Assembly: GCA_012267425.1 (NCBI GenBank)
Contig: JAAXGO010000166.1
Coordinates: 1-35,654 of the forward strand
DNA length: 35,654 nucleotides
DNA from: Rhodothermales bacterium
Lineage (GTDB): Bacteria; Bacteroidota; Rhodothermia; Rhodothermales; Bin80
Direction of reading: 5' to 3'
In this document: piece after piece, positions 18,587 through 26,748 of the stretch
Layout of the letters: each line of letters starts with the position of its first letter
How positions within the stretch are numbered: position 1 is the stretch's first letter
The notes under the pieces: model-generated
Databases searched by the model: none
Told to the model about the DNA's origin: nothing
What the model saw: the letters and a program-made list of their open reading frames with translations, nothing else
Program-made: the position numbers and the translations under genes

Positions 18587-19189
18587 ATGTCTGACCGCAT
18601 GCTGATGATTGAAAGGGCACTGTGGGCCGAGGGATACTCACATGTTGCGGGAGTGGACGAGGTGGGTCGTGGAGCGTTGGCTGGCCCGGTCGTTGCCGGA
18701 GCGGTGATCCTGTCCAAAGGTACGTTCATCCCCGGTGTTGACGACAGCAAGAAATTGCGTCCTTCCGGCCGCGAGGCAGCTTACCGTATCATCCGTGAAA
18801 AGGCCCTGGCCGTCGGCGTCGGCATCTGTGACCCGGAGACGATTGATCGCATGAATATCCTCCATGCGGCGCTCGAAGCGATGCGGCGCGCCGTGGAGGC
18901 CTTGGATTCGGCGCCTTCTTTCCTTCTCGTTGACGGCAATCGATGTTTTCCGAATTGCGAGCTGCCTTTCAGGACCGTTGTCGGGGGCGATGCTAAGAGC
19001 CATTCGATCGCTGCCGCGTCCATCATTGCCAAGGTCACGCGCGACCGCTTGATGCGCGACCTTCACCGGCAGTATCCGGATTATGGGTGGAATACGAATG
19101 TGGGATACCCTACGCAGGCGCACTATGCGGGGCTTGAGGTAGTCGGGCCCTCACTGCATCACCGGCGCTCGTTTCGACTGGCCAAGTGA
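18587..19189 (+). CDS. rnhB: Ribonuclease HII
   Basis: 200 aa, normal length. RNase HII cuts RNA in RNA:DNA hybrids and removes single misincorporated ribonucleotides. The active-site block GVDEVGRGALAGPVVAGAV contains Asp24 and Glu25. FLLVDG supplies the third acidic residue and SIIAKVTRDRLM the fourth. NVGYPTQAHYAGL near the end is also typical. The last 31 bases overlap the 3' end of aroK on the opposite strand. Confidence 0.95.
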   Translation: MSDRMLMIERALWAEGYSHVAGVDEVGRGALAGPVVAGAVILSKGTFIPGVDDSKKLRPSGREAAYRIIREKALAVGVGICDPETIDRMNILHAALEAMRRAVEALDSAPSFLLVDGNRCFPNCELPFRTVVGGDAKSHSIAAASIIAKVTRDRLMRDLHRQYPDYGWNTNVGYPTQAHYAGLEVVGPSLHHRRSFRLAK

Positions 19190-19815
19190 CGTCGGAGAGC
19201 CGACAGGACGTTCTCCGCGGTTTCTGTAACGCTTCGCCCGTCGGTCCGTACGGACAAGTGGGCGCGTTGATACTGTGCTTGCCGAGCTGCCAGAAGGCTG
19301 GAGACCCTCATGGTCAGCTGGGCCGCGGACAGGCGCTGACCAGTTTTGTCTACTAGGAGCGGTCGTACGGTTTCAGAATCCAGAAGGCGGCGTACCAGTT
19401 CTTCCGGGCTTGCCTCCAGGTACACCACGATACCACGCCGAAGTGCCAGAGCCAAGTTGTCAGCGCCTATCAGCGCACCTCCCCCAAGCGCGTACACCCC
19501 AGGGACTTTGGCCGATTCGAGTGCGGCAGATTCAAGTTCGCGAAATCCGGCTTCACCTTCGGTATCGAAGATCTCCTGAATGCTGCGATCCGCTCGCCTT
19601 TCAATGACGATATCCAGATCCACGAACGGCAAGCGGAGTTTCGTCGCGACGATAGGGCCGACCGAGCTCTTCCCGCTTGCCATGAAGCCGGTCAGGTAGA
19701 TACTGTAGTCGGCCAAGGTATCCCAGTGCATCGCCTCCAGTCTCGAGGGCTTTGAACGTGACAAGCCGCTGGAGGGTGCGTCTGTTGCTGACAGCCCAGT
19801 GTCGCTTCCGACCAT
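19159..19815 (-). CDS. aroK: Shikimate kinase
   Basis: 218 aa. It phosphorylates shikimate with ATP in the pathway to chorismate and aromatic amino acids. Walker A is GFMASGKS (residues 43-50), the shikimate-binding LPFVDLDIVIE follows, then GEAGFRELE and the GGGA loop (YALGGGALI), and LLDSETVRPLL in the lid. The first 28 residues are extra compared with most family members. The ATG at 19731 (MHWDTLADYSIYLTGF) would give the usual length but has GGAGG only two bases away, so the start is uncertain. It converges on rnhB with a 31-bp overlap. Confidence 0.93.
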   Translation of the reverse strand: MVGSDTGLSATDAPSSGLSRSKPSRLEAMHWDTLADYSIYLTGFMASGKSSVGPIVATKLRLPFVDLDIVIERRADRSIQEIFDTEGEAGFRELESAALESAKVPGVYALGGGALIGADNLALALRRGIVVYLEASPEELVRRLLDSETVRPLLVDKTGQRLSAAQLTMRVSSLLAARQAQYQRAHLSVRTDGRSVTETAENVLSALRRHLASRNERR

Positions 19816-20213
19816 GTGCGGTTCATCGGAGAATATTCAAAAGCGTGGCATAGTCTCTCACAACGCCATACTTGGTGTTGCAGGTATCGAGGGAAGATCC
19901 AGGAGGTCTATGGGCAATGCAAGACATCCATCCCATTCTCCAGTACGCTGAAGATCCCTGCAATGGGCGGCAGCGTAGCGGAGTAGTAGGTCTGGTGGAC
20001 AAGCTAGAGGCTCTACCTGAACCATCGTGCATTTGCCCTGTCATCTCAGGGTCAGATACCGGATAAATCAGGCCGTGGCGCTCTGGAGAAGCATCTCGGC
20101 CTTTCTCTAGCCCGATCGACGGTCAAGACCCTGGATTTTGTCGCCCATGATCGCCGATTCATGTCGAATAGTACGTTATAGTATATTCTTTCTCAGTTTA
20201 GTATCTTATATGT
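19816..20213 (+). other. Island boundary region between aroK and the ATPase gene
   Basis: This 398-bp stretch has no ORF that I can support; two short opposing ORFs look accidental. The last 60 bp before 20214 are strongly AT-rich (TATAGTATATTC, TTTAGTATCTTATATG) in contrast to the surroundings and probably hold the promoter of the module that follows. I saw no tRNA, integrase or clear direct repeat that would explain insertion. Confidence 0.45.
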
Positions 20214-20224
20214 ATGGATACATA
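20209..20224. repeat. Palindrome over the ATPase start codon
   Basis: TATGTA (20209-20214) and TACATA (20219-20224) are perfect inverted arms around TGGA and include the ATG at 20214. It could be an operator or an RNA hairpin limiting translation. A chance palindrome in AT-rich DNA is also possible. Confidence 0.4.
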
Positions 20225-21512
20225 CGACCGCCCGCAAGTACGGCGCATCATCGAACTCGTGAAGGAAGGCCCGACCATGCGGATCGTTGCAATTACCGGT
20301 CCTCGGCAGACCGGGAAGACGACGATTGCAGTCCGGGCATGCCAACTGCTGGCCGAGTCGGGGTATACGTGTTGGTACGTTGCCACGGACGACCCAACCC
20401 CTGCCCAGTTTCCTTTGCTGGGGTGGCCGGACGCCATAGACATCGCTCTGGTGGGTGCCACGCCCGACGGGGCGTGGCTTGTCGAACTCTGGGAGCGCGC
20501 GCGCCGAGCCTCTGTGCGATCCGAGCGGGGCTTGGTGCTGATGCTCGACGAGATTCAGCTCGTCCCGAACTGGTCGGGCATCGTGAAGGGACTCTGGGAC
20601 AGGGATCGGCGAGCGGGATACCCCCTCCGTGTTGTAGTCCTGGGGTCGGCCTCCTGGCGGATGCTCACCGGATTGAACGAGAGCTTGGTCGGTCGGTTCG
20701 ACGCGTTGCCGACTACTCACTGGTCACTCCGGGAGATGGCGACGGCATTTGATCTGTCCGTTGATGAGTATCTGTTCTTTGGTGGATATCCGGGTGCGTT
20801 ATCCGAGGGATCGGGAACCGAGAGGCTCGCCGCTTGGCAGAATCACATCACGCACTCAATTGTCGCGCCCACCATAGATCGGGACATCGTTGGGCTGGCA
20901 CGGGTCAGGAAACCGGCGCTGATGCGCCAGGTGATGGATCTGGCACCGCAGTATTCCGGTAAGCTCATATCCTACAACAAGCTGCTCGGCCAGCTTCAGG
21001 ACGTTGGCAACACGACGACCGTCGCCCGGTACCTCGATCTCCTTTCCGACGCGGGCCTAGTCACTGCCTTGTCCCGATACACACCGGCCCCACACGGGGG
21101 GAGAGCCTCTCCTCCCAAACTCATTGTGCTCAATACGGCGCTAATGACGGCACCGTCCGGATACACGTTCAAAGAAGCGCGGGCTGATCGATCCTATTGG
21201 GGTCGGCTTGTGGAGAGCGCAGTGGGCGCGCATCTCTACAACACTCGCGGTACCGCGACCCGGCTCCACTTCTGGCGCGTCCCTCCGCACGAAGTCGACT
21301 TCGTCATCGCCCGCGGCCCCCACTTGCTCGGGATTGAGGTCAAGAGCGGGAAATCACGGAGCCAATCCGGTCTGGACGCCTTCGCCGACCGCTTCCGAGA
21401 CGCCAGGACGGTGGTGGTAGGTACGGGTGGAATTCCACTCAACGAGTTCCTGATGCTGGGCGCTGACGATTGGCTGGAAGAGATATGCAATCGCTTGTAC
21501 CCCGCACCGTAA
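20214..21512 (+). CDS. AAA_14 / DUF4143 family ATPase
   Basis: 432 aa. The N-terminal P-loop domain has Walker A GPRQTGKTT (29-37) and Walker B VLMLDEIQ (Asp112-Glu113), then VVLGSASWRML and a G-R-F arginine motif (LVGRFDAL). A winged-helix-like middle (ISYNKLLGQLQDVGNTTTVA, RYLDLLSDAGLV) leads into the DUF4143 part. That part ends in a restriction-endonuclease-like core: EVDFVIARG (Asp362) and GIEVKSGK (Glu375-x-Lys377). Stand-alone proteins of this family are common in prokaryotes and poorly understood. Here the gene overlaps the start of a giant NTPase by 28 bp, so the two are translated together and likely work together. Role in defence is inference. Confidence 0.85.
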   Translation: MDTYDRPQVRRIIELVKEGPTMRIVAITGPRQTGKTTIAVRACQLLAESGYTCWYVATDDPTPAQFPLLGWPDAIDIALVGATPDGAWLVELWERARRASVRSERGLVLMLDEIQLVPNWSGIVKGLWDRDRRAGYPLRVVVLGSASWRMLTGLNESLVGRFDALPTTHWSLREMATAFDLSVDEYLFFGGYPGALSEGSGTERLAAWQNHITHSIVAPTIDRDIVGLARVRKPALMRQVMDLAPQYSGKLISYNKLLGQLQDVGNTTTVARYLDLLSDAGLVTALSRYTPAPHGGRASPPKLIVLNTALMTAPSGYTFKEARADRSYWGRLVESAVGAHLYNTRGTATRLHFWRVPPHEVDFVIARGPHLLGIEVKSGKSRSQSGLDAFADRFRDARTVVVGTGGIPLNEFLMLGADDWLEEICNRLYPAP

Positions 21513-24500
21513 AACTGATTGAGCCGAGGGACGACGAGCGGTTCGAACATGAGAGCCTGTCGTTGACCCACTTCCGGTCGGACCACGGCTACGTCCTGTT
21601 GGGTGAGCCAGGCCTGGGCAAGAGCACGGAGTTCAAGACGGAAGCTCACCGGGTATGCGCTCCAGATCCCATCACGGCGCGACGCTTCATGAGTCGAAGC
21701 CTCGAGGGTCATCCCGACTGGCACGGAGGAGGACCGCTCTTCATTGACGGACTGGACGAGGCGCGTGCCGGTGGTGCGGATCCGAGAGCACCACTGGACA
21801 AGATTCTGGGTCGGCTCGAGGCGCTGGGGAGCCCCCCGTTCCGCCTGTCGTGCCGCTCTGGTAGCTGGCTGGGACCTGGAGATCAGCGGGAATTCTCCTC
21901 CCTTTCGGGTGCTGCACCGATTCGGGTCCTGCAGCTGAACCCGCTGGATCGAGAGGGCATTCGGCAAATCGTTTCTCGCCAGCGAGACGACGCCGACGAA
22001 TTCATACTCGTGGCCTTCGAGCACGGGCTGGATGCCTTCCTTTGGAATCCTCAGTTGCTCATGGTACTCCTCAACTCTGTGGAGGTAGCTGGCTGGCCTG
22101 ATAGCCCCAGCGCGGCCTTCGAGAGAGCCTGCCAGGAGCTAGTTGGGGAACGGAACAATGAGCACCGGGACGCCCGCCGTGGGATGGCGCGACCCTCCCG
22201 CGATGCAGTTCTAAGCGCGGTAGGAAAGCTGGCGGCGCTGATGTTGATCGCCGGCAAGGGTGGCTGGACGACAACCGATTCGGACGATCCCGACATTCTC
22301 TCCTTGAGTCAAGTGGAAGGTGGGGACAGGAACACCCTGTTTGCTGCTCTGGAGTCTGGACTTTTCAGAGGTCCCTCCACTTGCCGAATCCCGACTCATC
22401 GGCTTGTGGCCGAGTTTCTGGGTGCCAGATACTTGGACGAAAGGATTCGCGCTCGCGACGGAGTAACCGTGAGGCGCACGCTTTCGCTGCTCATGGGTGA
22501 TGACGCGATTCCCCTGCCCGATCTCCGGGGGCTTTCCGCCTGGCTCGCTGCCGTGAGCCCCCAAGCCAGGACGACCTTGATTCGCGCGGATCCAGTTGCC
22601 GTGGCGTTCGACGGAGACGCGAGCAGTTTTGAGGCTAGGGAGCGAAGGGAGCTGTTCGAAAACCTTGAGAAAAGCACCGAGTTTGGGCGCGTCTGGCCTT
22701 CTGTGGTCGCCCTCGGTGCCTTTGCCGGCAGCCAAGGTAAGGCGGTGATCTGGGAGTTGACAGCTTCTTCTTTACGCTCAGACGTTAGGCAGCATCTTGT
22801 TCTTCTCCTCCTCTCCGGCTTCCCGCGGATGGTTCATTCTCGTACGGAAGGGAGTATCGGTCCTCCAGCGCAATCGGCCTCTGACCGTGTCGTATTGCTG
22901 GACATCGTCCGCGACGCAACGTGGTGGTCTGATGTCCGCTGCCAGGCTCTTCGCGTCCTGGACCAAGTTCTTTACGACAACCCGATCCGGTGCGCTACGC
23001 TGCGCGGACTCGTGGAAGACATTGAAGAAGAGCGGCTCCCGGACGAACGGAACAAGCTGTTTGGCACGCTGCTTGACATCATGTATCCAAGAGATCTGCC
23101 GCCGGCGGAAATCTGGGATCATCTCGCCGTTCCCCCCTACCCGCACCGCTTTGACACCTACCAGAAATTCTGGACCGGTCTCGTGGACACGTCCAGCGAC
23201 GAGCAGATCAGGGAGTTGCTCGACTCGCTATGCGCTCGTGCATCCGAAGTGGTTCCGAGGCTGGCGAACCAGCAGCTGGACAACATCGTTCTCAAGCTCG
23301 TCGCGCGCGGGCTCGATCTGTTCGGGGACCAACTGGACACACGCTCGATCTACCACTGGTTCGAGCTCGTGGAAGTGGACCTTGAACGGTTGCGATTGGT
23401 CCCGGCGGGTAGCGGGGGTCGCCGGCGCGGCGGCTTCGATACCGAGGCTGAGGAGGCGATCAGGACTTGGCTGAGGTCGCGTCAACGAGTCCAATACGAA
23501 CTTGTTGAGGCCGGCCTTCACAGGCGGGAGTCCGAAATCGGGCATAAACTCCTTAATGTAACGATCGGCCGGAAATTCCTGGGAGAAGAGTCGCCAGCCG
23601 GGTTTCGCCAATGGTGTCTCGTGCGCGCGGCGAAGCTTTGGGACAGGCGGCCGAAGATCGCAGAAGAACTTGCTTGGTGGGCGATTCGCTCGCTGGAGGG
23701 CTGGGATCCGCCATTGTCCGACGACGAAGTAGCGCACGCCGCGCGAGACACGCCAGCCTTGCGGGAGTGGAACAGCAAGCGCCTTGAGGCCAAGGCGCGC
23801 TGCAAACGCAAGGATGCAGAGAGGAAGAAGCGCGATGCGGAGATGCTGCGGGAACAGCGGCTAGCAGAGATAGCTGCGGTACGGCAGCACACGAAGGAAC
23901 TGGCGGTGGGACGCTGTTCGCCTGCCCTGTTGCACGAACTCGGTCAAGTCTACTTCGACGGTCTTGTTGAGGAAGGACCGGGTAATGGTCCGGTGGCGAG
24001 CCTGGCTTCGTGGTTCGACCACGACAAGATCCTCGTGGAAGCGACGCTGGCAGGATTGCGCAGTCTGCTCGACCGTGCTGATCTGCCGGATCTGGCCCAG
24101 ATCACTAGGTTACATGAGAAGAGGAAACTTTCGTACTTCGCTGTCCCCTTTCTGGCGGGCATGGCTGAGGAGGAGCGCGCGGGCAGCGATCCGCTGGCCC
24201 GTCTAGGTGAGAAGGGAAGGCGGCGAGCGCTGGGCTATTATCTTGTCTCAAGATTGCCCAGCAAGCGATACTTGCCCGACAACGTTCCGATCGCCGAAGA
24301 GGACACTCGCCCGTCTTGGTATTTGCGAGCCCTGGACTCGTATCCCCGGGCTGTGGCCGACGCGCTGGTCGCGGTGCACAACGCCCGCGTCCGCACCAAG
24401 GAGCCGCCGGATCAGCACCTCTACGACATGGGCTTCGATCCGGCATACCAGCGCGTGACACCGATCGCCGCCAAGCGGATGTTCTCTGTCTTTCCAACGC

Positions 24501-25720
24501 GATGCACCAAGCCGCAGTTAGAGTCCTTGCGTCTAGTCCTCTGGGCCGCTACGGGAACTAGTGGTATATCGACCGCCAAGCTGCGTGATCTCGTGCTAAG
24601 GCGACTCCGGCGTAGCAGCATGGACGTAGCGCAGCGGGCTCAGTGGCTTTGCGCCGGTTTGTTCGTCGCCAAGGATGACTGCCTTCCGCTTCTGGTAGAT
24701 TTCCTCGTGGCCGGCGGCGACGCTCGCGTGCGGCATATCGTCGACTTCTTCGGCTCACACGACCGGCGGCGGCGCGGCTCGCTTTCGCTTGAAGGCTGGC
24801 ACGCCGATGAGCTCGCCCAGCTCATCCAGACACTTGGGAGACGCGTTCGTCGATTCAATCCGCCGGAAGGCGCTGGTTTTCTTAGGGATGAGCAGGTGAC
24901 GCAAAGGAAGTTCCAAACCCTGCTCACGTCATGGGTCCGAACGCTCGCTGGGCGCGCCCATGACGAGGCCACCGACGCACTCGAACGGTTGGCTTCCAAT
25001 CCGGATCTAGGCGCGTGGGAAGTAGAGATTATCCAGGCGCGAGAGGCTCAGGCCAAGAAACGCCGCGTGGCCAAGCAGGAAGACCTCACTTTGGCGCAGA
25101 TCCAAGAAACTCTCCGGGGCGGCGCCCCTGCCAGTGTCACGGACCTCACCGCATTTGTGCTCGATGCTCTCGAACAGTTGGGGGAGCGTATCCGGAATGG
25201 TCCCACGAGCGACTGGCTCCAGTATTGGCACCGAGATCCGGAATCACGGCGGAGGCTACTGGAGCCTCAGCACGAGGACGACTGCCGTAACGCGCTGCTC
25301 TCGGATCTAGCGCAGATGCTGCAGCCGTACAATGTCGATGCACAGGCAGAGGGTCGATATGCCGATGACAATAGAGCGGATATCCGAGTGGCGGCCGGCT
25401 CCCAACTCGCGATCCCGATAGAGATCAAGAAGAACTCGCATCGCGACATTTGGCGCGCGGTGGACGAACAGCTGGTGGCGAAGTACACACGCGCGCCGGA
25501 ATCTGGTGGTCACGGAGTCTACCTGGCGCTCTGGTTCGGGCCAGACTATATGAAGGTGGTGCCGCCTCACGGACGCTTGCCCAAGACACCGGCCGAGTTG
25601 AAGGAACGACTCGAAGAGCAGCTCGCTCCGAGGCTCTGGGCCAAGATCGGCATCGTCGTGATCGATGTAAGCCCGTCCGGCAGGTACGGACGAGACGGGA
25701 CGGGTGGGTCTGCGGCCTGA
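21485..25720 (+). CDS. Giant P-loop NTPase with C-terminal PD-(D/E)XK nuclease core
   Basis: 1411 aa from the ATG at 21485 (preceded by GGAAGAG). A TTG five codons upstream is possible. The NTPase is at the N-terminus: Walker A GEPGLGKS (40-47), Walker B FIDGLDEA (86-93), then FRLSCRSGSWLG, resembling NACHT/STAND-like ATPases. Residues about 300-1250 are mostly helical and repeat-like, with a charged coiled coil at about 760-808. The C-terminus carries a nuclease-like core: ADIRV (Asp1299), IPIEIKK (Glu1313-x-Lys1315) and EQLVAKY (Gln1329). I do not recognise the full architecture as a named family. A sensor ATPase driving a nuclease in phage defence is the obvious hypothesis, supported by its partner ATPase and by placement between core genes, but not shown. 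Confidence 0.85.
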   Translation: MQSLVPRTVKLIEPRDDERFEHESLSLTHFRSDHGYVLLGEPGLGKSTEFKTEAHRVCAPDPITARRFMSRSLEGHPDWHGGGPLFIDGLDEARAGGADPRAPLDKILGRLEALGSPPFRLSCRSGSWLGPGDQREFSSLSGAAPIRVLQLNPLDREGIRQIVSRQRDDADEFILVAFEHGLDAFLWNPQLLMVLLNSVEVAGWPDSPSAAFERACQELVGERNNEHRDARRGMARPSRDAVLSAVGKLAALMLIAGKGGWTTTDSDDPDILSLSQVEGGDRNTLFAALESGLFRGPSTCRIPTHRLVAEFLGARYLDERIRARDGVTVRRTLSLLMGDDAIPLPDLRGLSAWLAAVSPQARTTLIRADPVAVAFDGDASSFEARERRELFENLEKSTEFGRVWPSVVALGAFAGSQGKAVIWELTASSLRSDVRQHLVLLLLSGFPRMVHSRTEGSIGPPAQSASDRVVLLDIVRDATWWSDVRCQALRVLDQVLYDNPIRCATLRGLVEDIEEERLPDERNKLFGTLLDIMYPRDLPPAEIWDHLAVPPYPHRFDTYQKFWTGLVDTSSDEQIRELLDSLCARASEVVPRLANQQLDNIVLKLVARGLDLFGDQLDTRSIYHWFELVEVDLERLRLVPAGSGGRRRGGFDTEAEEAIRTWLRSRQRVQYELVEAGLHRRESEIGHKLLNVTIGRKFLGEESPAGFRQWCLVRAAKLWDRRPKIAEELAWWAIRSLEGWDPPLSDDEVAHAARDTPALREWNSKRLEAKARCKRKDAERKKRDAEMLREQRLAEIAAVRQHTKELAVGRCSPALLHELGQVYFDGLVEEGPGNGPVASLASWFDHDKILVEATLAGLRSLLDRADLPDLAQITRLHEKRKLSYFAVPFLAGMAEEERAGSDPLARLGEKGRRRALGYYLVSRLPSKRYLPDNVPIAEEDTRPSWYLRALDSYPRAVADALVAVHNARVRTKEPPDQHLYDMGFDPAYQRVTPIAAKRMFSVFPTRCTKPQLESLRLVLWAATGTSGISTAKLRDLVLRRLRRSSMDVAQRAQWLCAGLFVAKDDCLPLLVDFLVAGGDARVRHIVDFFGSHDRRRRGSLSLEGWHADELAQLIQTLGRRVRRFNPPEGAGFLRDEQVTQRKFQTLLTSWVRTLAGRAHDEATDALERLASNPDLGAWEVEIIQAREAQAKKRRVAKQEDLTLAQIQETLRGGAPASVTDLTAFVLDALEQLGERIRNGPTSDWLQYWHRDPESRRRLLEPQHEDDCRNALLSDLAQMLQPYNVDAQAEGRYADDNRADIRVAAGSQLAIPIEIKKNSHRDIWRAVDEQLVAKYTRAPESGGHGVYLALWFGPDYMKVVPPHGRLPKTPAELKERLEEQLAPRLWAKIGIVVIDVSPSGRYGRDGTGGSAA

Positions 25721-25932
25721 TCGCTTCCGCCGAGCCATCTGGTTTCAGCAAGCTGAACGTCTCACTCGCACCGTGCGCGATAAGGCTCTTATCGTCTGTT
25801 TCCTCTCTGAGTAGTCGGTGGCGTTACTGCCTGCGCTCCCCCTGACTCTACTAAGGCCTTGCTGCCAAGGAGTTACCGACTCAGGTGGCTTGGATTCCGA
25901 TGGAACTTCGGTTTAAGGCAGGCGGCACTACG

Positions 25933-25940
25933 TATTTTTG
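25933..25940 (+). promoter_or_regulatory. Possible -7 promoter box of truA
   Basis: TATTTTTG fits the Bacteroidota -7 pattern TAnnTTTG and lies 29 bp before the truA start. The upstream box is poor (GTTTAA at about 25911, spacing too short), so this is weak. Confidence 0.3.
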
Positions 25941-25969
25941 GGCAGCCTCTCTATGTGCCTCCCGATCGA

Positions 25970-26740
25970 ATGACGTACAGGTTGCTCATTGAGTACGACG
26001 GCACTGACTTTTGCGGCTGGCAACGGCAGCAAGCCCATCCGACCATTCAGCGGGCGCTGGAAGACGCACTGGCTGTTGCAATCCAGCGCACGGTCACAGT
26101 CATTGGGTCGGGACGAACGGATAGTGGTGTACATGCTCGCGCGCAGGTTGCACACTTTTCAATCGAAAAAGGCATCGATCCGCTCCGTCTCTTGCGCAAG
26201 CTCAACGGTCTCCTTCCCGCCTCGATTGCGGTACTTGATCTCACGAATGTGCCGGACGGATTTCATGCACGCTTCGCCGCGCGGCAACGGCGGTACAGGT
26301 ATTACGTGTCAACAGTCCCACGAGCACTCGATCGGAACTGGCGATTGGAGTTGCGTCAGGCACCTGATTTCACGCTCATGAACCAAGCTGCAGTGCGTCT
26401 TGTCGGCGCGCACGACTTCTCGGCATTCTGCCGCACGCAGTCAGAAACGACCAACCGGTTATGCAACGTACGCCGCGTGCTCTGGGAAGCAGGAGGGCGC
26501 CCGGGTGACTGGTACCTTGAAGTCACGGCTGACCGCTTCCTCCATGGTATGGTGCGTACGATCGTCGGAACGCTCCTCGAAATCGGCCGCGGCAAACGCC
26601 CGGCAGACGACATTGAGCGGATCCTGAATTCTCGCGATCGGCGCGAGGCCGGGCCCGCAGTACCGCCACACGGCCTCGTCCTGGAAGAGGTGTCATACGA
26701 CGAAGCGTCCCAGGCAGCAACGAACCGGCCTGAAAAGTAG
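25970..26740 (+). CDS. truA: tRNA pseudouridine synthase A
   Basis: 256 aa. TruA makes pseudouridine at positions 38-40 of the tRNA anticodon arm. The sequence opens with MTYRLLIEYDGTDFCGWQRQ and has the catalytic block GSGRTDSGVHARAQVAHF (Asp51). RYRYYVS, HDFSAFCR and FLHGMVRTIVGTLLEIGRG follow. The frame is open upstream to 25859, but those residues do not belong to the family, so the ATG at 25970 is chosen. It is the first core gene after the NTPase-nuclease module. Confidence 0.94.
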   Translation: MTYRLLIEYDGTDFCGWQRQQAHPTIQRALEDALAVAIQRTVTVIGSGRTDSGVHARAQVAHFSIEKGIDPLRLLRKLNGLLPASIAVLDLTNVPDGFHARFAARQRRYRYYVSTVPRALDRNWRLELRQAPDFTLMNQAAVRLVGAHDFSAFCRTQSETTNRLCNVRRVLWEAGGRPGDWYLEVTADRFLHGMVRTIVGTLLEIGRGKRPADDIERILNSRDRREAGPAVPPHGLVLEEVSYDEASQAATNRPEK

Positions 26741-26748
26741 TCGTACAT

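Noticed and set aside
25859-25969. Longer start for truA
   Set aside because: The extra 37 residues do not fit TruA, whose conserved start (TYRLLIEYDG) follows the ATG at 25970.
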